A stretch of 64,000 nt of DNA. It comes from Lepus europaeus (lineage: Eukaryota; Chordata; Mammalia; Lagomorpha; Leporidae). The notes beneath the pieces were generated by a model that did no database searches, had not been told where the DNA came from, and saw only the letters and a list, made by a program, of their open reading frames with translations. Positions 42,200-63,307 of this stretch are shown here, piece after piece. The DNA lies in NCBI RefSeq assembly GCF_033115175.1, contig NC_084850.1, forward strand, positions 108,607,939 through 108,671,938, written 5' to 3'. The first letter of the stretch is position 1; each line of letters starts with the position of its first letter. The position numbers and the translations under genes are program-made.

Positions 42200-42480
42200 T
42201 CTGGGAGTTCATTTGGGGCAGGAAGAGCACAGTAGTCACGTTGCATCCTAAGTATGTCACCTTGAGGGCACGTGGTGTGTGGTTCTCATTCTTTGCCATG
42301 GTAAGGCCGTATTTGCCAGGTTTCTCCACTGTAAAGCCAGTACCTTCCTCTTTGTAATTAATAAATAATTTATGGGGAGGTACTTTGAGACTATGTGAAT
42401 TTCTGTTTCCTCATCAAATATTGAACCCACTGGTTTTTAATCATCCATTGATGATTCTTGCCTGACTCAAATATTACTAG

Positions 42481-43660
42481 AGTGATCGCAGCATTTTACT
42501 TTTTAAATGAGTGTTTTTGTGTTGTGGGTTAAAACAATAAAATGCAGAAATGGATTCCATTAAATTTGGCCTGAAATGCTGGCCAGCATTTATGAAAACA
42601 TATAACTGTGAATTATGACTGTGAAAACGGGCCATTTAGGATTTGAGTATTTTAGGAAATGTTCGTGTGTGTGTGTGTGTGTGTGTGGCTATATCCTGTG
42701 CTGATTTCCTTGGAATATTTGCACTTAATTCCTACCAAAGGGAATAAATAGCATTGTGCCTCAAGAGAAGCAGAATGAATAAAACAATAGGCGGATATAT
42801 TGGCTGCGCTATTTTCAGACAACGGCTGAAAGTAATTGGAGAGCCATCCGTGGCCCTGATTCTACTCTTGCCTCCGTTGCGCGAATCCAGTGGCTGGAGC
42901 CTGAGTGGTTAGGCAGCACTTTCCGGCAGCCAAGAGCAGGGGAGGGTTAGAAGCCCTTTCCACTTCTGTCTTGCAAGTGCCTTTAGCAGCAGGCGGCCAT
43001 TATTTCTAGGTGGCGGATTCTGGGGTGCTGTACCCTGCCACCCTGCACTGTCCCAGGAGACAGGTTAGTGGCCATACGAACGCCAAGTCTTCGCACCGGA
43101 AGGAAAACTTTTTAATTTTACCAAGAGGGTCATCCACTATTTTCAATCTTAGAAAAATGTAGACAAACGCAGGATTTTGACTTGTGCGCACTTTTTATTT
43201 TGAAAATATTTCCCACTCACAAAGCAGTTGCCAGAATAGTGGGAGCTGAGGAGCCCTCATGGAGTTCAGTGTCAGGTCTCTGGGAGGGAAGCTGCAGCGG
43301 GGCGGGGGCAAGCAGGAGACCCGGGCCCGGAGGGGAGGCTCCGGGAGTCACTAGGGGGCAGTGAGCGCCACAGGAAGGAAGCTGCCTCTCCTCTGTGGAC
43401 CAGACTCCAGCTGGACACAAAGTGGAGGAGGGGAGCCGGATGGGAGCTGCTGACACTGGCGTCCGCTGCCTGCAGCCATGACCGCCCTGTGAGAGTAAGG
43501 CTCTACCCCCGGTTCCAAACCTCTCTCACGGAGCCAGCTCCTAGCTGCAACCATGTGGGGAAGAGGGTTCTGGGAAGTTGCGTTCCAGCTTAACCAAGCT
43601 GGCACAGAACAAACTGCAACAACCAATTTGAAATTTTGCTGTGTTTATAACTCTTTATTG
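42481..43660. other. Intergenic, mostly unique; candidate conserved DNA
   Basis: No SINE or L1 recognised. Contains the (GT)n tract at 42664 and an AT-rich stretch at 42481-42900. 43220-43540 is G/C-rich, without a gene. Confidence 0.45.
42664..42687. repeat. (GT)n microsatellite
   Basis: About 12 perfect GT units. Confidence 0.9.
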
Positions 43661-43689
43661 ATGTGTGTGTATGCATACATACATACATG

Positions 43690-43714
43690 GATATATATAT
43701 ATATATATATATAT
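43690..43714. repeat. (AT)n microsatellite
   Basis: About 12 AT units, preceded by CATA repeats. Confidence 0.9.
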
Positions 43715-43799
43715 GTCTATGTGCACGTGTGTCCTACAGTTTGAATATCATTTGCTTCCCAGACTCATGCAAGACTTTAAACTCTGAGGTCGTGAGTTG

Positions 43800-44068
43800 C
43801 ATGGGCATTGTGGTGGTATGGTGGGTTAAGCCGCTGCTTGGGGGTTTGAGTCCAGACTACTCTGCTTCCAAACCAGCTTCTTACTAATGCTCCTGGGAGG
43901 CAGCAGCACTTGGCCCCTGCTACCCATGTAGGAGGCCCAGATGGAGTTCTAGCTCCCGGCTTTGACCTGTCCTAGCCCCAGCTACTGCAGCCATTTGGGC
44001 AGTGAAGCAGTGGGTGGAAGAGCACGCACTCCCTTTCTCTCTCTTTCTCTAATAAATTAATAAACAAA
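43800..44068 (+). mobile_element. C-SINE, older-type
   Basis: Sense copy with a deletion after the CCGCTGCTTGGGG block; AATAAATTAATAAAC tail. Confidence 0.8.
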
Positions 44069-44079
44069 AGAAAAATGTT

Positions 44080-44547
44080 AGAGGCTGGTGTTGTGGCACA
44101 GTGGGTTAAACCACTGATTGTGATGCTGGCATCCCGTATCATCAGAGTTCTGGTTCCAGCCTTGGCTGCTCTACTTCCGATCCACTTTCCTGCTGAGGCA
44201 CTTGGGAAGGCAGGGGAAGATGGCCCAAGAACTTGGGCCCCTGCCACCCAAATGGGAGACCATAATGGAGTCCCTGGCTCCTGGCTTTGCCCTGGCCCAG
44301 CCCTGGCTGTTTTGACCCTTTGGGGAAGGAACAAGTGAATGGAAGATACCTCTCCCTCCCTATCCCTTGGTCCCTCTGTCTCTGTTGCTGTCTCTCCCCC
44401 TCCCCCCTTCCCCCTCCTCCTGTCCCCCTCCCCTCTCCCCCTCTCTCCCTCTCTCCCTCTCTCCTTCTCTCTCTCGCTCTCCCATCTCTTCCTCTAATGC
44501 TTTGCCTTTCAAATAAATAAGCAATGCAATAAATCTTTGAAAAACTA
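44080..44547 (+). mobile_element. C-SINE with a strongly expanded CT tract
   Basis: Sense copy about 120 bp longer than usual, because the pyrimidine segment (about 44350-44490) has grown into CCCCCT, CTCCCT and CTCT runs before TTTGCCTTTCAAATAAAT. Confidence 0.88.
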
Positions 44548-44684
44548 AAGTCATAAATTAATGGTACTAAGAGTGTGGGAATCCAGTATGGTGCTTAGAG
44601 GTGGGGTCTAGTGGGAGGTCCTTAGGTCATTTGAGGGCATGCCTTTGGAAGGCAAGAGGGTTGGTTATAAACACCTGTGATATG

Positions 44685-44962
44685 GGCCAGTGTTGTGGTG
44701 TGGCAGGTAAAGCCACTGCTTGTGATGCCAGCATCCCGTATGGACACTGGTTCTAGTCCAGCTATTCTACTTCCGATCCAGCTCCCTGCTTATGGCCTGG
44801 GAAAGCAGTGGAAAATAACCTAAGTGCTTGGGCCCCTGCAGCCACCTGGGAGACCCAGATGAGACTCCTAGCTCCTGGCTTCAGCCTGGCCATTGTGGCC
44901 ATTTGGAGTGATCCTGCTCTGTAATTCTGCCTTTCAAATAAATAAATAAATTTTAAAAATTT
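44685..44962 (+). mobile_element. C-SINE, tailed-type, 3' part shortened
   Basis: Sense copy. The CCATTTGGAGTGATCCTGC junction shows loss of the segment around GAAGACCTCTCTC. Confidence 0.85.
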
Positions 44963-45034
44963 GTTAGTTTCATCATGATTACATTAAATGTGTTAATAAC
45001 CTGGGAAGAAGGGCCATTTTTATGACATAGTAAT

Positions 45035-45190
45035 GGGATGACTTGTAGCCCCCAAAAAGATACATGGAAGTTCTGACCCTGGTACCTTAGAGTGTGGCCT
45101 TACTTGGGACCAGGGTTACTAGAGCTGTGATTAGTTCAGTTGAGGCCCCCTAGAGTAGCGTGGGCCCTTAATCTAATGACGGTCATTTTT
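45035..45190 (+). mobile_element. Old LTR-like fragment
   Basis: GTAGCCCCCAAAAAGATAC, CTTAGAGTGTGGCCTTACTT and GTGGGCCCTTAATCTAATG resemble a common ancient mammalian LTR-derived repeat. Weak call. Confidence 0.4.
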
Positions 45191-45250
45191 ATAAAGTGTG
45201 TGGCCTCACAGCTGTGACAAAGAAATACTGCCCTAGCTAATTCCTTAAAA

Positions 45251-45265
45251 TGTGTGTGTGTGTGT

Positions 45266-45297
<32 letters not shown>
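45251..45297. repeat. (TG)n(AG)n compound microsatellite
   Basis: Seven TG units followed by about 16 AG units. Confidence 0.92.
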
Positions 45298-45301
<4 letters not shown>

Positions 45302-45409
45302 TCTTGAGACTCCTGCCTTATAAATATTTATGTATTTTCCCATCCAAAAAGATGTGAAGTCTTTGCATTCGTCAAGTCTATTTTTGTGTGTCTCAGGAGT
45401 GTTTCACAA

Positions 45410-45592
45410 TTGCGAGTTTGGTGTGCTGCTTCGGCTGCTGCTTAGGGTGCCTCCATCCTGTGTGAGAAGGCCTGGGTTCAAGTTCCAGCTCCCTCCCTGC
45501 CCCACCTGCCACAGGCATGCTGGGAGTGAACCAGTGGACGGGAGCTCTTGCTGGCTGTCCTTCTGTCCCTCTGCCTCTCAGATAAGCAAAGT
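45410..45592 (+). mobile_element. C-SINE remnant, internal deletion
   Basis: Diverged sense copy, TTTGGTGTGCTGCTTCGGC to CTGCCTCTCAGATAAGC; most of the central body is missing. Confidence 0.6.
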
Positions 45593-45799
45593 CAAACGTT
45601 TCAAGACTTGAGTTGAAAGTTGTCTGCTGTATGCAGCATTCTTAAAGGGCCGCCAGGCTAGACAGAATGTTCTTGGCTTGCACCATGTTCCGTTGGCTTT
45701 CCTGAAACTGCTGCTCCATTCTTGGAATACTTTGCAAAAGCCTGATGCCAGGCACATTTGCTCATTCCTATGTGCACTCTGACCTTTGGCCTGGAAGCC

Positions 45800-46480
45800 C
45801 TAGAACTTTAGCCATCTAAAATTGTATTAATCTATGTCGTGGAGTCGATCCGAGTCGGGTTGAGCACATGCCAGCCCCTTTCAGCATGTAGATTTCGGTT
45901 TTTCTCTTCTTTCCGGGAAGTTTTCTTAGAGTTTGACAAATCCTCTCTCTTCCATTGTTGTTTTTCTTCACAGACTCCAATTGTATATATGTTGGAGTTT
46001 CCTTGCATATATTCCATTTCAACCACTTCTTCTCTGACTCTGTTTTACTTATTTATCTGCTTTTCATTTTCTTGTTCTCTCCCGATCTTTATTCAGTATC
46101 CTGTATTACATTTTCATCTGAATCTCTTCTCCCATGGGTGGATTGTAATATGTTCATTTCTGAGACAGTTGTCTTTTGACTACAGTTTCTTTCCCAAGTT
46201 CACTCAACTCACATGCATTTCTTCCTGTTTCTTGGTCTATTTCTAAGGCTTGACATTTCTGATTTAAGGATTTCTTTATATTTAAAACATTTGAATGTGT
46301 TTCAGTTTGGATTTTTGTCCTAGAGTTTTCTTTCTGGCTTTTGTAGGGAGAATTCTTTTCAGCTAATTCTTCTCAAAATAGCTATGCAAATGTCAGTTTA
46401 TCTCCCTACATTTTGTGGACAGTTTTTAGCTGAATACATCGAACCCTCTTCTTCCTCTCAAAGAAGACATCGTGCTGGTG
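45800..46480 (-). mobile_element. Possible HAL1/L1 relic, antisense
   Basis: Antisense text reads as a lysine- and glutamate-rich coding remnant (for example EMEYMQGNSNIYTIGV), similar in flavour to ancient HAL1/L1 ORF1. No intact protein. Tentative. Confidence 0.38.
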
Positions 46481-46638
46481 CCAGTCAAGGCAGAGAAAGG
46501 TGGAGGGACAAGGCAGCCGCCGCCCCCCCCGGGGCAGTCCTCAGAGGATAGGAAAGGACCAGTTTTCAATTTCTAATCTCCAGTGGACCACAACAGAAAT
46601 TACTCCGAGAATGAGATTGTTAAAAAATGACCTAGAAG

Positions 46639-46882
46639 GGCTGGCGCTGTGGCTAAGACTCTGCCTGTGGTGCCAGCATCTCATATGGGCACTGGTTCGA
46701 GTCCCAGCTGCTCCACTTCTGATCCAGCTCTCTGCTATGGCCTGGGAGAGCAGTGGAAGATGGTCCAAGTCCTTGGGCCCCTGCACCCACATGGGAGACT
46801 TGGAAGAAGCACCTGGCTCCTGGCTTCATATTGGCCCAGCTCTGGTCATTGTGGCCATTAGGGAATGACCAGTGGATGGAAG

Positions 46883-46920
<38 letters not shown>

Positions 46921-46961
46921 CTCTGCCTCTCAAATAAATAAATAAATAAAATCTTCAAAAG
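46639..46961 (+). mobile_element. C-SINE, tailed-type
   Basis: Sense copy with (CT)n and (AAATA)n. AAATGACCTAGAA / AAATGACTTAGAA lie at 46626-46638 and 46962-46974. Confidence 0.9.
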
Positions 46962-47209
46962 AAATGACTTAGAAACGTAAGCCCAATTGTTTTATTTAAA
47001 GAATAAAATTGTGTTTTAAATAATCAGAACAAACACAAGAAAAACAATTCTAGTCTTGGAAAGTGTAGATAGGCAATTAAGAGATAATGACTATTCCTAA
47101 CTTTGTCATTCCACAAATCTAACTCACTAAAAAGTTATGAGTCAAAGCAATTCCCACATATTTAATGCCTACATACACACTTTGAACAAAAACTCTGTGT
47201 ATCAGTAAA

Positions 47210-47519
47210 CATTTTTTTTAAGATTTATTTAATTGAAAGAGTTACTCGGTTGGGGGCGGAATCATCCATCCTCTGGTTCACTCTTCAAATGGCTGCAATG
47301 GCTGGAGCTGTGCCAATCTGAAGCCAGGATGCAGGAGCTTCTTCTGGGTCTTCCATAGAGGTGCAGGGGCCCAAGGACTTGGGCCATCTTCTACTGCTTT
47401 CCCAGGCCATAGCAGAGAGCTGAATCAGAAGTGGTGCAGCCGGGACTCGAACTTGCGCCCATATAGGATGCCAGCACTGCAGGCTGCGGCTTTACCCGCT
47501 ATGCTACAGTGCTGGCCCC
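47210..47519 (-). mobile_element. C-SINE, tailed-type
   Basis: Antisense copy flanked by ATCAGTAAA at 47201-47209 and 47520-47528. Confidence 0.9.
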
Positions 47520-47739
47520 ATCAGTAAAGTTTTTAATGTGATAAATAAACTTGGTTTCTTATTAACATATCTGATTTAGGTTGAGTTGTTGACAAGCCTA
47601 CGTGCAGGGAATGATGGATAGCTAAAGTATTTCTTCATTTTGTCTTAACTTTTATGATAGAGAAACTAGACTCTCAGAGGTATGTTGATAGGAATAGAAG
47701 GCAATATTTCAAAGTAACTGACCAAACTCAGGATATTTA

Positions 47740-48029
47740 TTTTTTAAAGTTTATTTATTTGAAAGGTAGAGTGAGAGAGAGAGGGAGAGAACATCCATCA
47801 CTCCACAAATGTCTGCAACAGCCAGGCTGGGCCAGGCAAAGCTGAGTCTGGAGTGCTCTCCGGGTCTCCCATGTGGGTGGCAGGAACCCGAGCACTTGAG
47901 CCATCATCTGTTGTCTCAGGGTGTGCATTAGCAGGAAGCTGGATGGGAAGAGGAGCTGGGCCTTGAATCCAGGCACTCTAATGTGGCATACAGGTGGCGC
48001 CTTAACCTGCTGCACCACAACTCCTGCCC
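47740..48029 (-). mobile_element. C-SINE, older-type
   Basis: Antisense copy; flanks GGATATT and AGATATT suggest a decayed duplication. Confidence 0.82.
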
Positions 48030-48261
48030 CAAGATATTCACTTTTAGTTTTCATCCAAAATAAAAGCAAATAATGATTTATTCCCAGAATGTCTTCAAAC
48101 TTTCATCCAGTTTCAATTTATGATTTAAAAGTTACAGTTAGCTATAAATTTTGAATTTTAATACTTCTGGGTAACAGTTGATGGTATGGTTTGAATATGG
48201 CTCTAACTCATATTAGAGCTTAATTGAATCCCCATTGTGAAGATTAAAAAGGTAGGAAACT

Positions 48262-48566
48262 AGGGGCTGGTGTTGTGACACAGGGGGTTAAGCTGCCACC
48301 TGCAACACTGACATCCTGTACATGCGCTGGTTAGAGTCCTGGCCGTTCCACTTCTGATCCAGCTCCCTGCTAATGTGCCTGGAAAAGCAGCTGAAGATGG
48401 CTCAAGGATCTGGGCCCCTGCACCCGCATGGGAGACCTGGAAGAAGCTCCTGGCTTCTGGCTTCAGACTGGCCCAGTCCTGGCCATATTGAGGCCATCTG
48501 GGGAGTGAACTAGTGAATGTTAGATATCTCTAACTCTGCCTTTCAAATAAAATAAGTATTCAAAAA
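48262..48566 (+). mobile_element. C-SINE, tailed-type
   Basis: Sense copy, GGGGCTGGTGTTGTGACAC to CTTTCAAATAAAATAAG. The pyrimidine tract is nearly lost. Confidence 0.87.
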
Positions 48567-48842
48567 ATCATCAATGGATGCTAAAATTAATGGATGAAAG
48601 TATGAAAAAATGGAATATGTATAATTCTTAAAGTGTTATATATAAAGAAAAAAACAGTAACTTTATAGGGGAGAAACTTGGCAGTTTTACCAAAGTTTAT
48701 GTCACCAAAAATGAGATCGTCATATCCCCTACTTCGTGATAAGGATGCACTGGGACTGGCACACTGCCACTTCAGTGGTCTTCTTTCCAGAAGCATACAG
48801 CCTGAATTGAGGCGTGAGCAAACATCAACCCCAAATCAAGGG

Positions 48843-49258
48843 ACTCTAATTGTTTAAAAATTTTATTAATATCAAAGATAACATAATATTTGTCTTTTTG
48901 AGACTGGCTTATTTCACTAAGCATAATGGCTTCCAGATGCATCCATTTTTATTGCAAAAACAGGGGATTTCACTCATCCTTCTTTATGGCGGAGTAGTAC
49001 TTCATAGTGTATATATACCGCATTTTCTTTATCCAGTCATTGGTTGATGGGTATCCGGGTTGATTCCATGTCTTGGCTGTTGTGAATGGAGCTGCAGTAA
49101 ACATGGGGATACAGATAACTTTCACCTGCTGATTTCCTTTCCCTTGGGTAAATTCCCAGGAATGGGATGGCTGGGTCATATGGTAGGTCTATACTCAGAT
49201 TCCTGAGGTATCTCTATACTGTAGTCCACAGTGGCTGCACGAGTTTACGTTCCTACAA
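48843..49258 (-). mobile_element. L1 fragment, younger, antisense (ORF2 end)
   Basis: Antisense 3' part of a LINE-1 ORF2: the minus frame reads QPGYPSTNDWIKKMRYIYTM then KYYSAIKKDE, with an early stop. Less diverged than the other L1 pieces here, but 5'-truncated and not functional. Confidence 0.82.
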
Positions 49259-49480
49259 CTGGCCAACAATCTTCAAAACTGCCCGAGATCGAAGGGGACG
49301 ACTGTAAGGAGCGCTGGCAACTAAATACAATGTGTGCTCCAGGATGAGCCTGCTCCAGTAGGACATTCATGGGACAAGCAGGGGACTGGCCAGTAAACCT
49401 CAGGGGCATAGTGCTGGTCCATGTAGAGCTCCTTGTCTCCACTTGGCTTCACTAGTATAACTTAGTCATCATTCACAAAC
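49259..49480 (+). mobile_element. Ancient L1M 3' relic, sense
   Basis: GCAACTAAATACAATGTGTG followed by CAGTAGGACATTCATGGG resembles old L1 3' sequence in sense. Weak. Confidence 0.42.
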
Positions 49481-50435
49481 CTTAGAACGTGTTCTTCCCA
49501 CTGAGAGCCAATTTCCACAAGCCCGGGGTGTTGCCATGATTCAGAGAGAGCAACAGATTCTCCAGCTACGACACCTGTATGTCTACTGTTGCATTTTCAT
49601 CACGATGCTTCTTACTCATGGACTTCTCCGACCACTCTATTTTCCCATGAGAACGTGGTATATTCACTCATTCTGTCACGAAAAGGCTGGAAAGAACCTT
49701 CATCTAAATCCGGGCCAGAAGGCTTGATGCCACTGTGTGATTCGGAAGGCATGGTCATTGACCTCAGCGTGACTGGAAACTGTTGGATTGTCCATTAAAA
49801 AGTGGATAGCTTGTGTATTACATAGTAGAGAGGAAAATAGATTCAAATTATCACTCGTTCAAAAAAAGACATAGCCAAAGCAAATAAAGATTGAATCTGT
49901 ATTATTCCTAATAGATGAGGCCATAAGCCATGTCTACCACATACAGAAAATCTCAGATATTTTATAATCCTGGAATATTCCCATCAGGTGTCAAGTGACT
50001 GGATTTCCTGTCTCAATGTCAGAACAGTCTGCCGTGAGTCTGCTTCCCTGCCTCTCCACAGATCTCAGCACTGCGATTTATGTTCCCGAACAAATTAGAC
50101 TTAATTTAAGAGCAAATCATCAGCAACAGGTGTAATAATCTTGGCAGAACATTTATTTTAATTAATTGCTTTCTGCCTAACACAGATAGAAGGATGCTGA
50201 TGCCATTTGCCCTATAAGGATTAGTGCTGTCATGTACTTCATTTTTTTTTCTTCCCCTGGAACTTAAAGTCTCATCAGTTTTAAATTACAAAGGCATTGG
50301 TTTACTTCGTATTTAATCATAACAATCTAACTTCTATGGCAATGTTTATATAAGAAACATGGGAAAGAGAAATGGATTCTAACTACTCTGCAGCATTTTA
50401 GATTTCTGCTCCCCACACGTGGGCCCTATTGGGTT
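49481..50435. other. Intergenic, nothing recognised
   Basis: About 1 kb without SINEs. 50020-50340 is AT-rich with a TTTTAATTAATTGC motif; candidate for conservation testing. No coding signal. Confidence 0.45.
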
Positions 50436-50756
50436 CCTCAGAAAGGCAGAGTTACGGTCGGGGGTGGGGGGACAGAGAGAGAATATGAATGAATGAATCT
50501 TCCATCCGCTGGTTCACTCCTCAAATGCCACAACGGCCAGGGCCGGCCAGCCTGAAGCCAGGAGCCAGGAGCTTCATCTGGGTCTCCCACGTGGCTGGCA
50601 GGGGCCCAAGCACTCGAGCCATCTTCTGCGGCTTTCCCAGGTGCATTTGCAGGGAGCTGGATCTGAACTGGAACAGCCTGGACTCAAAGCAGCACCCATA
50701 TGGGATGCTGACATTGCAGGCAGTGGCTTAACCCGCTACCCCACAGCACCAGCTCC
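50436..50756 (-). mobile_element. C-SINE, older-type
   Basis: Antisense copy lacking its AAATAAA tail, with an added GAATGAATGAAT run at about 50487. Confidence 0.82.
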
Positions 50757-51028
50757 CATTCTATGCAGGTTTAATGCTGTGATTGTCAAAGGCACCTTGC
50801 ACTAAGTGGCAGAAGATATAATGGCACAGGCTCCTATCTTCTCAAACCGGCCATACTCAGTTATTTAGAAATGATTTCATGATCTTTTCAAAGAGGTAGA
50901 GACCGCTAATACCAAACCCGAGGAAGGTTCCCAGGGGTAGAGCTGCAACATTGACACTACACTAATTTTGCTCCATGATCAGGAAATCAAACACCCCAAT
51001 ACATATCTTCTAAGAAATAAGACTGTAG

Positions 51029-51350
51029 GGGCTGGTGCTGTGGCGTAGCGGGTAGAGCCACTGCCTGAAGCGCCGGCATCCCATGTGGGCGCTGGTTCAA
51101 GTCTCAGCTGCTCCACTTCTGATCCAGCTCTCTGCTATGGCCTGGGAAAGCAGCAGAAGGTGGCCCAAGTCCTGGGCTCCTACACCCACGTGGGAGACCC
51201 AGAAGGGGCTCCTGATTTCAGATCCACGCAGCTCCAGCCCTTGCAGCCAATTGGGGAGGCAGCTAGCAGATGGAAGACCTCTCTCCTTCTCTCTCTGTGG
51301 AACTCTGACTTTCAAATAAATAAATAACTAAGTCTTTAAAAACAACAAAA
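51029..51350 (+). mobile_element. C-SINE, tailed-type
   Basis: Sense copy just downstream of the ATP6AP2 transcript end; flanks share ACTGTA. Confidence 0.88.
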
Positions 51351-51694
51351 AAGTAACACTGTAACCTTAAGACTACCCGAGATATTCCTTCATATTCTAA
51401 CCAACTAGTTGCTTACTCATGTTTAAAAATACTGTAGTGAAATTTAAATCTTTCTTCCTCATACATAAAATCAAGTGTGAAGTTATCATATTCTGTATAA
51501 ATTAATAACAAGAATGGTGATTAACATGCCTTCCTTGTATTGTTGCTGAATCTCAGAAGACAGGGATACAAACAAATGTTTAAAAAAAAAAAAAACCAGC
51601 ATGAAACCATTTGTTTAACAAAACAACCAATTCTGACGAAACAAAAGCCCATTTAGTTAGGTTTTTACAATATAAAATAGATTTAGTACTGACA

Positions 51695-52559
51695 TGACAC
51701 AACTTTGGAATTATTCACTTTATTTGTCACTCTTCATAGACATTGGTCCACTTCCAGATGAAAAGTAGAAATCATCCACTTCCACTTACTACTCCACGGA
51801 ATGAAACTGTACCACTAACAGAGCAACTTCACAGGTGGAGAGTTACTGGAGCCAAAACATTTTAGATTCATGCCTCAAGATATTTCCCAAAGATCTGTTT
51901 CTGTGTGTATCATTACAAGCATCTATACCCCACAAAGCTAGTCTCTCCACAGATCAATGCAGGAGTTTCAATATCTATATCAGACCAAATGGACCACAAA
52001 CTTGCTGGATTAGAAGCCAGCTACCCTGTCCATCAGACAGTTCCAGAACAAAGCGACTGTATAAGCACATTGGTGTGTTAGGGCTGCACTAAGTTAGAGC
52101 GCTTTTCTGTTTCAGAGATGTTTGCATCAAATAAGACATTTACAAGAGGTTCATCAATACAGTAGCCCAGACATCATTTTCTCCTATCTTGTGTGAGGAG
52201 GTTAAGTGTTGGTAAGTTTCTCTAATAAATTCAGTGCATTTCTCCAACATAAATAACACAGGCTATTCTAAGTGTTTCACATTTCATTCAGTGCATATGT
52301 CCAACTTTATTAAATGGAATGAAATTATATTAAATGGCTATATTGTAATATTCGAGCATATTATGTAATCTATGTCACAATTCAGTTCCTATCAATACTA
52401 TAATTCACTCTAAAAAAAGGCATCACACGCACAGACAAAATAGAGAACAAAACAATTTTTTATAAATTTATACTGTCTACTTTAAACCACACTAAAAGAT
52501 ACATTTTAATAAAACAGCCAATTTCTAAAATCCTTTTCTAAGCCTGTCATAAGGAAAGT
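51695..52559 (-). other. ATP6AP2: ATP6AP2 3' UTR
   Basis: About 860 bp between the stop codon and the poly(A) signal at 51719-51724, repeat-free and AT-rich, fitting the roughly 2-kb mRNA known for this gene. Confidence 0.75.
51719..51724 (-). promoter_or_regulatory. ATP6AP2 poly(A) signal
   Basis: AATAAA on the minus strand about 840 bp past the stop, the expected UTR length. Confidence 0.7.
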
Positions 52560-61778
<9,219 letters not shown>

Positions 61779-62605
61779 CTGAAATAGAAGAGCAGAAAAC
61801 CACCATTATTATCTGAACCGAAGTGGAAAGAAAAATCATTCAGATGGCACTGAAAAGGAGCCTTACAAGGAGAAGGCACCAGCACTTTCTATGGAAATTT
61901 AGAAGACACAAATCATTTCTGAATAAAGACCCCCTCTGGAGGGCACAGAAGACGAAACCGCCCCCTAGTGGGCCGAGTCTGGGTCTGCCAATGTGCCTAA
62001 GTGGGAAATAATTGGCCCAGGTCTAGTGCGGACTATTTTCTGGTTATTCGTGTATCCAAGGCAGCAAAACATTTGGTTTCAATACTGATTAAATGTACCA
62101 TATCGAATTGTGCATTCCACAGCAAAGTATTAACTTGCATCGAAGAGAAGGCTAAAGGAATCTGAACTCATTTATTATTATTTATTGAATTTAACGGAAA
62201 GAGAAAACAGACCTCATTTTCTTTTCAAAGTTTAAAAATGTTCCCTAAGATTTGGAGTTTGTCTTCAGCTGGCCTGAAGACCCATAGACAAGGGGTGGAG
62301 AGTACACCACAAGAATTCTGAAGCCTTTATCTTGGGACCACATGACGATATTAGCTGAAAAGGCTGACTGTGATAAGACCTACTTTTTCACTGAAATTTT
62401 TTTTTTAGCCAAGTGTTAACATACATACAACAGACAGCGCAAACCCTAAGGTGTCAGTTCAACAAGGGCTTAGGAGGGAATGTGCTTGGGTTAGCAACCA
62501 CATCAAGACACAGAGCATGCTGGTGCCCTGGAGGCACTCTCCTCCACCCTCTGCCTTCTATCCCCATATACTTGTTTTGCTTTAAGTTATTTAAAAATAT
62601 ATATT
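61779..62605. other. ATP6AP2 intron 3, first part
   Basis: No repeat recognised. I searched the region to 64000 for exon 3 (the segment ending in YPLEN in human) and did not find it. Confidence 0.55.
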
Positions 62606-62880
62606 GGGGCCGGCGTTGTGGCACAGCAGGTTAAGCCACTGCCTGTGCTAGCATCCTGGCTGCTCTACTTCCAATCCAGCTCCCTGTCAATGTGCCTGGG
62701 AAAACAGCGGAAGGTGGCCCAAGTCCTTGGGCCCCTGCACCCATGTGGGAGACCTGGAAGAGGCTCCTGGCTTTGGCCTGGCCCAGCCCCGGCTGTTGCA
62801 GCCATTTGGGGAGTCAACCAGTAGATGGAAGGCCTTTCTGTCATTCCCTCTCTCTCTGTAGATCTGCCTTTCACATAAAT
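62606..62880 (+). mobile_element. C-SINE with internal deletion
   Basis: Sense copy missing the CCCATATGGGCGCCGGTTC block (GCTAGCATCCTGGCTGCTC is joined). It lies between two TTTAAAAATATATAT stretches, a likely duplication. Confidence 0.87.
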
Positions 62881-63307
62881 ATTTAAAAATATATATATAT
62901 ATTTTCTTCTCAAAAAATTATTCCTTATATTACTGTACTCAAACAAGCAGTAGTGATTTTTTCCTCCAGTAGTTCCCTTTCCTACTTAGCGGTTCATGTT
63001 TGTAAGTAGCAAATTAATGCTAATGTGCTACAGGCAGAAATCGATGTGATTATATAAATCTTGCTGATGAAATCCCAGCATCAAAATTAAGCTTATCAAT
63101 TTCATGATACTGCAAAATGAAATCAATTTTTTCTCTTACTTAGGATGCACATTAACTCTTCTAAAAACTTTCTTAAAATGAGTGAATGAGTAACTGAAGA
63201 GGGTGCCAACTTGCAAACGCGTACTGTTCCCAGCCTCCTGGAGTCGGCTGCGAGTGCTTTCCCTTTGCCATCATAAAGGTCACTTCCTCAGGCTTTGGAG
63301 GGACAAG

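Larger units (their letters stand above)
40680..42480 (-). mobile_element. Ancient L1M 3' relic, antisense, split by an LTR-like insert
   Basis: First part about 40680-41225 (GTTAACATTTTGCCACATTT, ATGGCATTTAAACACAATG, TCTCCTTTACTCT). It resumes at about 42200 with TTGGGGCAGGAAGAGCACAG, GGTTTCTCCACTGTAAAGCC and CATCCATTGATGATTCTTGC. The interruption holds an LTR-like relic and, within it, a SINE dimer. Confidence 0.6.
43735..44684 (+). mobile_element. LTR-like relic split by two SINEs
   Basis: CAGTTTGAATATCATTTGCTT at 43738 and, beyond the SINEs, GAGGTGGGGTCTAGTGGGAG and TTAGGTCATTTGAGGGC at 44598-44640 follow the order of the element at 41226. Class uncertain. Confidence 0.42.

Noticed and set aside
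45839-46246. 135-codon hydrophobic open frame
   Set aside because: It reads the wrong strand of a probable HAL1/L1 relic; the F/S/C-rich composition is typical of antisense of lysine-rich coding DNA.
48970-49179. Minus-strand frame with a recognisable protein
   Set aside because: It is the decayed end of LINE-1 ORF2 with an early stop, annotated as a mobile-element fragment and not as a gene.
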